Positions 34,401-45,680 of a stretch of DNA of 64,000 bases are shown in pieces. This stretch comes from Sphagnum compactum (lineage: Eukaryota > Bryophyta > Sphagnopsida > Sphagnales), in the NCBI GenBank assembly GCA_965153455.1, contig OZ234504.1:1736001-1800000 (forward strand), given 5' to 3'. The position numbers were made by a program, and so were the translations under genes. Every line of letters starts with the position of its first letter. Within the stretch, counting starts at the first letter, position 1. The notes below the pieces were generated by a model. That model made no database searches. It saw only the letters and a program-made list of their open reading frames with translations, and was not told the origin of the DNA.

Positions 34401-35089
34401 TTTCCAAAGTTCAAGTTCATAATTCTTGAAGGGGCCATGAAAATTAAGAAGACAAATTTGTACCAATTTCCAACCATTTTTATTCCAATGAAAAATTTAA
34501 GTCATATACTTTGGCATGCAATGGATAAACATGAGAAAAATTATAATATCAAAAACAATTAAAGGAAAAAACCTTGGAAGAGTATATTTGGTCAATTTTA
34601 ATTTCTTATCATTCTTTGAAGTGATTCCTTGTGGTAACACATGATCGTACTTTCACTCACTAGGCATGAAATTAATGCACAAGGTTAAGTAATTACCATG
34701 TACGATCATTTAACATATCCTAATGGCAATTTGGGATGGTATATTTGACCAATCCCATGCTTTAATGGTGACTTAATAGGGTCCATTTGACTAGGCTTTA
34801 ATCATCTTGACTAATTTTCTTTGATGTTTTATTTGATTGGATGTTCAAATTGACACCTAGTAAAAAAGGTCATCCCAATTAGAGAATCCATGAAAAACCA
34901 TGAGAAACCATGTGTTTTTATGCCTTGGCTTTCTAGTCAAAGTGGGCATCCATTTTGGTCAATGTATAAATTTTTTCAATCAAGTTGAACATTTTTTTAT
35001 TGCATAAAAAATTGTTTTATTATTTAATTAAACATTAAGAAATGTTGGGATTGTTTCGACCAAGTGATATGGTCTGGCTTTACATTTTG
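31466..35089. other. AT-rich spacer, no gene seen
   Basis: Between 32,140 and 32,540 words such as TTAATTAGGTAGGC and ATTAAATAGGTTAAGG recur loosely. The open frame at 33522-33884 has no recognisable domain. A small tandem dyad at 33,180-33,209 is listed separately. Confidence 0.5.
33180..33209. repeat. Two tandem 15-bp units each with a GATTTGCAAATC dyad
   Basis: ATTGATTTGCAAATC is repeated head to tail; each unit holds a perfect 12-bp palindrome around the octamer-like ATTTGCAAAT. A third, partial unit precedes it. Confidence 0.7.
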
Positions 35090-37500
35090 ATAGTTCACCA
35101 CATGACTTACAAACTCCATTCAATTCTTCCAAAATACAATTAGAGGGGTTAAATTTGAAATTTACCTCTCAAAGTCTCTCAAGCAATTTTTCTAAATGTA
35201 ACAAAGGCAAATCCCAATCATAGTTGTGGACATTCACATTGTCCATGAACACTTTGATCCATTTAGTCATGTTTGAATTAAATATTTCCTTCATAGTTCG
35301 ATAAAATGTCCCCATGGCATTCTCCAATCCAAAAGGCATCACCTTCCATTTAAATAATCCAATTTGGGTAATTATGACAATCTTTCACACATCATCCAAG
35401 GGGCTGTGCGAATATGCCAAAATCTTATATATATATATCATGAAAATTTGTAGATTTTCTAATTGAAAAAAACACATATTCAATTGGGTAAAAAATATAT
35501 ATGCAACTTTTCTCATCTACTAATTTAGTGGCCTATGATATTTGAAAAATTAGTGGATCCCATCCTGCTTAGTATGCATCATCAATTTGTTTTTTTATTC
35601 TTATTTGTTCCGAAAGAAAAAGGCAATTTGGTGTGGTCCAACATGGAAGAAATCCCTATGTTTTGAACAAAATCCTACCAATGAAACAACATCCCAATTT
35701 TGATTTGTTATAGGCAAACACATCCTGGTACCACCCCAATAAGTCCCATAATGCATCAACTTGAATTGTTGAAAGAAGGGGACTTACTTTCAGAAGTCGT
35801 TGGATTTTTCACCACCAACACTCTTATTTGGTCAAATGATCCTCTTCAACATTCAACAATGCTTGTAAGGTTTTTTCTTGAGTTGGTTTGAACATGACAT
35901 TGTGCACAATGTGTGAACATGTTTTCTTCTACACATGCTTAAACCCTCTTCAATCCTTTTTCGCTTGTGTTGAAACCCAACACATCCAATCAAATAGGTC
36001 ATCACTATTTGTTTATTCAAGCAAACTTTTTTGTTGCACCAAAATTAACATATTAATGAATTGTTTTGACCCTTTAAAGTTCTTCCAATCCTCCATCCTC
36101 TAATTCCTCAAACTTTGCCATCGTTTCTTCCTTTGCTACCCAAGATTCCAAAAGTACCTTATTGATGTCAAACATTCAACAAACTTCTTTTCTAGCTTGC
36201 ACCTATTGCAAAACCTTTTTTCTTTGTGACTATCTAGTCGATTCAAAATGTTCACATATCTCCTTGATTGTCAACTTAGTGTTTAGTTCATCCAACCATG
36301 CAAATCCCAAGCTTGACTCGACACCCTCTTTTTAATTGGCACCTCGTCCATGCTCAGAATGTTGATGGGTGTCGCCATGTTCACAATATGTAACAATAGT
36401 ATGTGAACATCTAAGCATGGGTGATGCATGCATAAGGTGTAAAAACAATCCAACAAGCCCAAAAGGGTGTTAGACCACAAAGAAAAATAACCAAAATTAG
36501 AGAAATATTTATGTTTCATCATTTAAAATTTTGAGAATTATGACAAGTTGTTGAACATTTCTTCATTCAAAAAATTCAAACGAAAAATCCATTTGATGAA
36601 ATTTTAAGTTTAAGTTTTGATTTAAGACCTTTGAAAGTGAACACCTATTGCATCAAAAGGAGTCAATTTTGCAAAGGATTATCAAAAGGATTCATATAAT
36701 AAAAAAAATTGATGGGAAAAAAAAGGATAAAGAACTATTGGCCACATTCAAAAATCATTTATATTTAAAAATATGTGGAATTCTAAAACTTAAAAAATTC
36801 AAAGAACTTTCCAAAATTAATCTAAAATTTAAATTTGAAAGTCTTTTACCACATATATTATGGGGTATAATCTACATGACATGTTTAAAAAAGTTGTAGC
36901 TTATTATAAAAGAAAACATAAAAATGTAAAAAATGATTTTTTTTGTTATGATTTGAAATTGTTACCATTTAAAAAAATAGTTCACACTAAAGTTATAAGG
37001 AATCAACACACTTTCAAAAATTCTTATTTATTCAAAAATGATTTTAAAAAGTCATGTATTGGGACAACTATAAACATTTATTATAACAAATAACAAAAAA
37101 AATTGTTCAAAAATTCATTAATATGAAAAAGTTATTTTTGGGCAAAAGGACATGTAGTCCTTTTTAAAAGTAATCCCATTGGCTCATTGTATCTTGTTTG
37201 CACCCGTTAGCAACATCTTGAAATATCTCTTTGTATTTTGCCAAATTTGTTTCATGCATTATTGGAGACTACATATTTTCCTCCTCAAAAAATTGTAACT
37301 TTCCAAAGATGTGATAGTCAAATCCACAAATTCGTTGAGTTGCTTGAATATTGTAACCTCATCATTGACAAAGACCTCTAGATAATTCATGGTTGAAAGA
37401 TAACATTTTTCCATTACTTTTGATGTTTGGTAGCATTGATTTTCAATGTGCCCAAATGTGTCGTAGTGATTACATTTAATGTTACCTTTTTTTGTTTTTT
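35090..37500 (-). pseudogene. Antisense decayed Ty3/gypsy relic, same family as element 1
   Basis: On the minus strand, 35,302-35,350 reads KVMPFGLENAMGTF and 35,224-35,254 reads VFMDNVNVHN, the RT catalytic box with the second Asp changed to Asn. At the gag end, 37,432-37,476 reads CNHYDTFGHIENQC, a zinc knuckle with its second Cys changed to Tyr, followed by NYLEVFVNDEV, which parallels NYLEVMVDDEE just after the knuckle of element 1. Order gag-then-RT on the minus strand is as expected. The part between (35.7-36.6 kb) is readable only in fragments, and 36.6-37.1 kb is very AT-rich. Confidence 0.75.
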
Positions 37501-39584
37501 GAACTTTAACTAGGTAGTTAAACTAAAACTTTTGATAGTTATTATGCACTACCATATCGATGCCCACAACTATCACTATTCACACACACATAAACCAATA
37601 ACATAGATCCCTTTAAATGGTGCATTACTTTCAAACCACCCCTTTATTTGGGGTTAAGGTCCTTTTAAACAATAAAATGACATAAGAAATTCCTTGTGGA
37701 AATCCATCAACAATGACCAATTTGGTTCTAAGCTGAAAAGACCAGTGGGCTAAATGCAAATGTGAGCCCCATTGTTAGATGCCTAGTTATAATACCCCCA
37801 AATCTTTGGCCAAATGTGAATCATCATGGAGAAAAACTTAGAGTAATCCATATCATTTAGGAATAGGTACGTAGGTTTTTTTAATGCATTGAAAAAAAAG
37901 CATTTTCCAATTAATATTTTTGTCAAAAGTGATGTAAGACATCCCATACGCCAACCTTTGAAACACCTTGATCATGAATTAACATAGTGCTAGCCCTTGT
38001 GAATTGCATGCACAACATACAACATAATTCGACAAGAACAATTGTCAAAAAAGGTCAACTTGGTCATTGACATGTGGAAGATGACATGATGTACAATCAC
38101 ACATGTGCTCTTTCTAGGTTTGACCATCTTGTCCTTGCAACAATAAGACTTTGGAAAATAACACCTCCAATACCCACAAAATGATGCATCTTGTAATCAC
38201 CTCTAAGGTATTCAATTTTTTTGTTTGCAAGTTTTCTTCACTTGGATCCTCACCTCCAAATTGTGACATAGAAAGAGGAGGGAGAAAGGGGGGGGGGGGA
38301 TAAGGAGAGGATAAGAAGAAGGAAAGCAAATGAAAGAGGGACCTTTTGTTGATGACATGGCATTCCTTTTTCAAGGTTTGGATTTTTTAAAACTTCAACT
38401 TCGCTTCAATGCATCACCTTCACACTTTCGGTACAAGTAAGTTCAGTTGGGATTCAACTCCCCAAAGGTGATATGGGAACCACCATTTTGATATTTGAAC
38501 AAAAGTTTTTATGCAAAACAAAAAATTGATATTTAAACAAAAATGAATTTAGATGTAACACAAAATAACTAGATTAAACTTTTGGTGATTCAAAAGGTAA
38601 TTCACATGCAAATAAGTATGAATCCAAGCCCAAAACACAACAAGGAAACAACACACAAAACCATGTGTGAAAGAAAATTTGCATTACATAAAAATCATAA
38701 AACTAATAATGTGTGTTTTTGAATTTCAGATCACAAAAAGTGATTTGAAAAAATTTGGGTCGAACCAGATGGAATAAAAATGGTGTCACATTTCTCTTGT
38801 TGCGATTTGGGTTTAATGAAACCCATCAATTGCCCACTTTGAGCCAAACAAATACTCTTGAAAATTGGAACCTTGAATGTATGATGTTCTAGAAACTATT
38901 TTATTGTGATTAGAACCCATGATATCTTCAATGACATCAAAACCTATAATATGTAGGATCAAACTTCTTGATGTTCGTTCATGATTAGATTGGTGTTCGT
39001 CAAAGATTGAAGTTTGTGCCTTTGAATCCATCTTGAAATGATTTCATGCTCTTCATTAGTTGTAACCTTCATAAGCACCTTTGTTGAAAAGTTTTGTTAA
39101 AATGGTGATGAAAAGGTGGTATGACATACGGTTATTTCAAGTGGCCTTCTATCCTTGTGCTAATCTCATGAACAACCATCACAGGTCACCATCATACCAA
39201 CTGATGTTATGTTGATGCATCACCATTAAACTATTCTCCACATTTTGAAGTTTTGTGTTTCATTCACAACCATGCATTAATCTAACTCACTTTAGTGCAT
39301 CCAAACTTTAGACCATTAGATCCATTAAAATACACCCAAGGATCACCATCGCCTTGAATCAAAGCTTGTGTGGTGGATTTGACACTCTCTAGCTATTCTG
39401 ATTAATAATCCAAGGTTTTCTTTAGCTAAACTTGGACACCACCCAATATTGAGATACACAATGTGTAATAACCTTTTGTACCTTATCTATGACGCTCACA
39501 TGAACTTGAACAACACTTTGCAAAGCTTCATGCCAATGAACTACAACCGCATCTACCTTACATTAATTGACTATATTGACCTCA
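37501..39584. other. Spacer, no gene seen
   Basis: AT-rich. A 12-G run lies at about 38,288-38,300 within a purine-rich patch. No coding or RNA feature recognised. Confidence 0.5.
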
Positions 39585-39742
39585 CATATGGCAAATTGTC
39601 CTCATGACATGTATAAACATGGAATGGGTACCTTCCATAACCTTCTAGAAAACTTAGAACATCCATATGGTAAATTGTCCTCATGACATGTATAAACATG
39701 GAATGGGTACCTTGCATAACCTTCTAGAAAACTAGAACATCC
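39585..39742. repeat. 79-bp tandem duplication
   Basis: Two near-identical copies start at CATATGG (39585 and 39664). They differ at only a few positions, including CTTCCATAA against CTTGCATAA and one lost T near the end, so the duplication is recent. Confidence 0.93.
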
Positions 39743-41307
39743 AATAGAAATTAATCTCGAATGTCAAGCGCTATAAATGGCTTGATCCAAAATCAATGCA
39801 CGCTAGCAATTCACAAGATCGGATCATAGAGCCTCATGCATTTAAAAATAATCCACGGGTTCGTACTAAAAAAATTCGCCAATTTGTGTCTGTTCACCCA
39901 CTACAAAATCATTCCTAACTTTTGTGCATCACATCTAGCAATGAATTTCTCAAGAAACTGGCAATTTACTAATAATTTAATTATTGCTGAATCTGATAAG
40001 TAAGAGGACATTTAAATGTTGTATTTCATCCAAAGTATTACATGTAGGAAGGACATTATATAAGGGACTCCAAAGAACAGGAAGTAAAATTTGTGGGTAG
40101 ATGATAAGATCTGGCTGATAGTATGGAGGTTTCTATGAATTTATTAGATGCCAAATGTCATGTTGGGTGTTGGCTACACCACTTTGTCCAAGTGATGGGA
40201 ACGTGTACCATTGGGTCTAATAACATTAAGAAAATTCCAGCACAAAAGTGGGAATCAACAATTGCCAAAGGATGTCTTGGTTTTGAGCTCCTCATGATGT
40301 TTCTGGCCACCCTTGACAAAGGTCTAGCCACCAGGGTGATTTTTGGCTGGACACCCATGAGAGAGTTGGGAGGCAAAGTAGGAGACACTACTGGCTAGTT
40401 CTGATATCACTAATAACAAATCTAAGGGGGCCAATTTGTGCGGAAGAGATGCTTTTCGTCCTCAACCTAAAAAAGACAAGAAGACAAGGAAAATGTGATA
40501 AATTATTGTTGTGAAAAAAAAAGGGAGTGTACAGGTGTGGCATGAGAATATCATGCAACTCACAAAATATAGACATGATGATTCCTCCTTAAAACTATGA
40601 GTTATTGTTATAAAATCTTTGGTTTGGTAAATGACCCAAGATTGGGTTTGGATCTTTGTTGAACAGGGTGATTGGCACAATGGAAATCCTGTGTTATCCA
40701 ATCACCCTTTATATATATGTGAAATATGCATAAAGCTTTCTTTAGGTAGATCTTTAGGCCCTCAAGATTCATATTGTATTGGTGTCAATACAACACAAAT
40801 GACATGTTCAAAGACGGCTCTATCCCCATATTGTTTTGAGTAATGTAAAGTCAAAGACACCCTCCCTCAAGTAAAGTAGCCCTTATATCACTCCAACTTA
40901 TAAGCTGTCAAAGTGCCAAGAACAACTGGATTAGATTGCCTAAGTGTTCCTACAGTTTGGAGATTGGTTTAGGAAAAGGGCCAATTGCAAAACTCAGCAG
41001 CTTCTTCACCTCCTCTTCTTTTCTAGGACTCTTAATAAAGAATTACATAAAAAGAAAGAACACCCAGCAAGGGAACAAGAGAAGAAAAAAGAAATAACAA
41101 AGTCCTAATTACAAAAGACAACACCCGAAAGTGCAGAATGCACAATGGGGAGCCCTAAGAGGAGAAAATGGGTTCCGTGGGTTTGTTTATGAGGATGGTA
41201 TATGGAGAAGAAGGTGGAGCATATACTCACTTGCCCACCATCAAGATAATGAGAGTTCCTTCATTGGATTGGGACATCTAAAGACTCAAGAAAGTAATAA
41301 GGCCCAC
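39743..41307. other. Spacer with unrecognised open frames
   Basis: Overlapping open frames on both strands at 40,123-40,400 (91 codons plus, 76 codons minus) have balanced composition but no recognised domain. They may be part of an unclassified repeat. Nothing else seen. Confidence 0.4.
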
Positions 41308-41673
41308 TTTACACTAGGAGTCAGGGCTGATGTTCAACCCAAATCAAGCATTCCTATTGGTGCAAAAGTTGAAATCAGCCCCAAAGGCTTTACACTAGGA
41401 GTCAAGGCTGAACTGGAAAAAATCTTTTCTCTGCCCAAAAGTTACGAATAATGCTGAACTTTATGGCCTTGTATTGGCCCCAAGGCTGAAAAAAAAAGGA
41501 TACCATCAAATTTTGGGAGGACAATTTGCAACCCTTAGGACCAATGTTTCAGCATTTATTAATATCCTGACATCAATGTTCTAGCATTCATTAGTAACTT
41601 GAGGCCAAACAACAAGCCAAAAATGCTCAAAGTTGGCCCCAAGTTTTTTGGGGCCCTGACTCCTAGTGTAAAT
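41308..41673. repeat. About 20-bp inverted repeat with an extra direct copy
   Basis: TTTACACTAGGAGTCAGGGC at about 41,309-41,328 recurs with one change (AAGGC) at about 41,390-41,409 and as its reverse complement GCCCTGACTCCTAGTGTAAA at 41,653-41,672. The outer pair could fold as a stem around a 324-nt loop. This could be the ends of a small non-autonomous element; target-site duplications were not identified. Confidence 0.75.
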
Positions 41674-43675
41674 AAAGCAGGCCTAAGTTGGTATATATAT
41701 TTATGCAACCCACTTGCAAGCACTTCGCATCACATCCACACAAAGGCTAATAAGTCACATAAAAGGCACGAAAGATTTGAACCCCAAGTGTCGCTTCTGC
41801 TGAAAGGAGCATTTGGGTCCATATATAACATTGGGGACAAAACTTATGGAAATGGGCACTACTCTCTTATAGACCAATAGTAATAAGTTTGTTCCCTCTA
41901 AAAAGTGGCTCAAAAGAAATATTGCATCAGGGCCTATAGTGTAGCAACCAAAATCACCAGACTAAGTTGTAGGGTACATGATTCAAGTTTTACAAAACAA
42001 GGTTTTAATTAATTAATTAATTATTTATTTATTTATAAAAAATGTTGGGAACACAATAAGCATAACTCAACTGACAAGTTATCCTCTCATGTCAGGCCAA
42101 GTGGCAGAAGACATGGTAGAGTCTCCACCTTCTCATCAATGGGGTTGAACTTGAGACCTTTGAGGTATTAAACAGGACCTGTATTGTTGAGGTACCATCC
42201 TAGGGGCAGAATTTTTAATACCAATCTTGTCATATCCTATTGGAGTCCTTTTTAAAGCTTTCATGCCAGCCTTAGTTCTCGTCTTGGGTGCAAGAGTGAT
42301 TTTCCTCTCCCATGAGGTGCATATAACCAAGGTTTTTGAATTGGTATAATGCAAGTATATACCTTGCACTAACTCAGGTCCCTGTACCAAGTTGGTACTG
42401 TTAGAGGCATTACCAATTTAGTAGGTTCCTTGATATGAGTCTTGATACCCATGTTGGGTGGTATTAATTCTTGCACCAATCCCCATCAGGTATCAAACCA
42501 TTTATAATGTATGTTAACAATTGAAGTTCATTATTTCAAAGACTTGCCTTTGCTTCATACACATCCAAAATTGGTTTTCAAGAAGTTAGACTTGAATAAA
42601 GCGTATTTTTTTGGCAAAAAATTCACCAAAATTATTTTTAATATTTTTTTGCAAAACGCTTTTGTCACATTTTGTAAATTAATTTTTTATTTTTTCATTG
42701 AAATTCAGCCATTGCAACGCACAAGAGGCCAACCATACAATAAATGGTGTGGATTCATCACCGCCTGTGACAAATATTGGGTTTGTCCAATTGCCACATT
42801 TCATGAGAAAGCGAATGTTGTCATATCTCCCCACTATGCTCCAATAGTGCCATCACCATCTTTCCTAGTGCCATCGCCATCACAAGGCAACAATGCATGA
42901 AGTTTTGTAGCTCGTGTGTTGCACCTCCCTATTCATTTTCGCCACAATTTTGACTACTACAACATTGCCATCCCCACCTCTTGTTAGACTTAATAGTTGT
43001 ACATTTTAACTTAAGACTCAAAGTTCAAAGATTGTCATTGAACATTGATGTTTGTTTGGTTGGTTGTTATTTTTTGTGCTCATTGCTTGAATAGTTGAAA
43101 GTTGTACAAGCTTCTTGTTGTGTGCAGGAGATCAAAATCTTTTGGTATTCATTGTGGTTGGTGACATATAGTCATCGTGCAAGCTATTTCCAAAAAAGCT
43201 AGGTTGGTAGATTTTATGTGTGTCTTTGAATGTTGAATGTAAGAACTTCAACATTGACATCAAGGTTGAAACCCTCTTGCATAAAATGTTTAAGGTATGA
43301 CAAACTTACCAAATACTGTGAAATTTTATTTTGGTTTCAATTTGAACTTGGTTGTGGTTAATGGAGTTGAAGATTTTAAAGTTAATGAAGATCCTTCTTG
43401 TGTTTTCTTTACTTTTGGTTTATGCAATATGCATCCTGTAAAACCGCAAAATTTCAAATATCAATTGTTTTTATCTTTGGATCTTTGCCTTTGATGAATG
43501 TTACATCAAGTCTTGACTCGTTGAATTAATTTGGTGTAGGCCATGGTTTGTTTGATTGCAGAAATGGTGTTCTTGGCACCACTCTATGTGCAAATTCAAA
43601 CTCTACTAGCACCATTATGAATGATTTTAGTTTTGCCAACACCATGTCAAGTGCTTCACATTTTGCCAAATAATT
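41674..43675. other. Spacer, no gene seen
   Basis: TTAATTAATTAATTATTTATTT lies near 42,006-42,030. An open frame at 42511-42900 is Phe/Ile-rich and not recognised. Confidence 0.45.
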
Positions 43676-45680
43676 ATGCTAACACCACACCAAGTGCATT
43701 GCCGAATGTTTCTTTTTGGATTTAATTCATCAAATCAATTTGTTATAGGGCATGGTTTGTTTGTGGGCACCCTTGGTGCATCAAATTTTAACACCATTCT
43801 AGGTAGTTCAATTTCTATTGTTGTATCCATGTTTCAAAACTTAATTTGTCTTTTGAATTCTCATGGTGAGGAAAAAAAGTTAACCTTTTGCAACTTCTTT
43901 CATGGATCAAGTTTTGGCAACACTTGTGCATCAATTTCTATTATTGTATGTGCAAGTAATGAAAGGCTTCAAGTCCTTGTTCAAGTTTTTACTTTTGAAA
44001 AACCAACAAAAAAGAAGGGGAAGGAGCGTGATATTCAAAGGATGTTCAAAGACATGTGGGCTACCAAATTTCCATGGGTAAAACTTGTAGTGGATCCTAC
44101 ATGGGAAATTCACATGGTGCATTATAAGGCATGTTTAGTGGTTGAAGGTAAGGAAAAAAATTTAAACCTTAAGTTCGATGGTTTGCTAAAACCTATACAT
44201 AAGCAAAAATCACTTCTTGCTCATCCAATAATTTTAATTGGTGAGTATTACAAATTAGCCTTAATAACAAACATCAAAAGAATGAAAATGTTAATGCCAC
44301 CAATGGTGCAAACCTATTATGGAGAAGTAAAGTAGAAAAGAAGTATATGTTTGTTCAATTTGTGGCAAATTTCCATCTACTAAAATATAACAAACCCATG
44401 ACTAATTTTGAGAACATAAGAGGCCTTTTTGACTTCTTGAAGGTGGCCAATACCCTGAAGAAATATCAAACATATTCAAATGAGTGGGAATAACAACCAC
44501 CATGTATAATGTCATTTGAAGCAAACTAAAATTTTGATCCATCAAGTTAAATTCATTTCAATAAGTTGTGATGAAGTCATCACTCTAAGCAATTAGTCAT
44601 GGATTCCTATTCATGCTTATGTTGTTGAAAATTGGAGTAGGGTGCCAATTCTTTTGAACCTTGAGAAAGTTGTAAATGAAGGGACTGTTAACAATTTCAC
44701 TTTTGTAATCAATGGTTTTCTTACTATTTTTGGTGGAATGTCAAAGGTTGACATTGCTAATTAACAAAGTAAAGTGTTTCAAGGTTGATGGTGTAACCAT
44801 ATTCCAAGGTTTGAAAACCAATGCATTTTCCAATTGATTAATGAACATTGCCCTTTCCTTGTAAGGATTCATTACATAACACATTGATGTAATCTAGTTG
44901 TTGCAAAAAATGAAGGTTTACTTGCTTCCACATATACTTATTACAAACAACCCCCCAAAATACACTTGGAGTGCATCAAATGAGTTGAGGTAATTGAGTA
45001 AAGGGATTCGAAAATCTTGAAAAACATTCGAACAAGGTGGATTTTACTGTTGACCACTTCTAAATGAATTTTAAATGAGTACAAATCTCTTGTCATGAAT
45101 GTGTTTAATGATCTTTCTACTAATTTAATTATTGTCACTAATTATGAACATTTGTGTGATGTGGAAATTGTGACAGGATTGCCTTGGGTGATGCCAATGT
45201 TGGAAGGATTGCAAAGTTTGAACAAACTTGCTTTAAATGTATAGTGTGTCATTTGTGACTTTGTAATAATAATGAAGTTCACACAAACTGATTTGTACAT
45301 CCTATATGTGGATTCTAAATGGCATTTTTCACATGACCATTTCCAAGGTTTTGAGGATTTTGTGAGGACCTCTTTTAATGCACTACCCATAGCATGGTAT
45401 TTTAGGCCCACCACATAAATGGACTATGTTGCATTTTTCTTCAACCATTATATTTACAAGTTGCACAAAACTAACAAATGCACTATAGTGGTGTCAATGG
45501 TCAATAAGAAAAATTGGGTAGTTGCATGCCAAGATGTTAAAAATCAATGCACTTTTATTGAAAAATGGTTGATAAATGAACTTGATTTTTTTTAAAAAGT
45601 TCAAAAATTCATGAATGTTATTAACATCATTTACTTTCAATATTGGGTATGAGCATAAGTTACCAAGTCTTTCCCCACTC
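43676..45680 (+). pseudogene. Decayed BED-finger/hAT-like transposon gene
   Basis: In the 219-codon frame at 43676-44335, residues about 118-176 (DIQRMFKDMWATKFPW then VHYKACLVVEGKEKNLNLKF and LLKPIH) resemble a BED-type zinc finger leading a hAT-like protein, with the first Cys ligand apparently changed to Tyr. Residues 1-110 look unrelated. Further decayed plus-strand coding follows: GLFDFLKVANT (about 44,420), RVPILLNLEKVV (about 44,640), KSLVMNVFNDLSTNLI, CDVEIVTGLPWVMPMLEGLQSL (about 45,160-45,225), and TQTDLYILYVDSKW (about 45,280). This order fits a plant transposase-like protein. Many stops and frameshifts. No inverted ends were identified. Confidence 0.55.

Noticed and set aside
43676-44335. 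An intact 219-residue host gene
   Set aside because: Only the second half resembles a known module (BED-like), a zinc ligand seems lost, and the continuing transposase-like sequence is full of stops.
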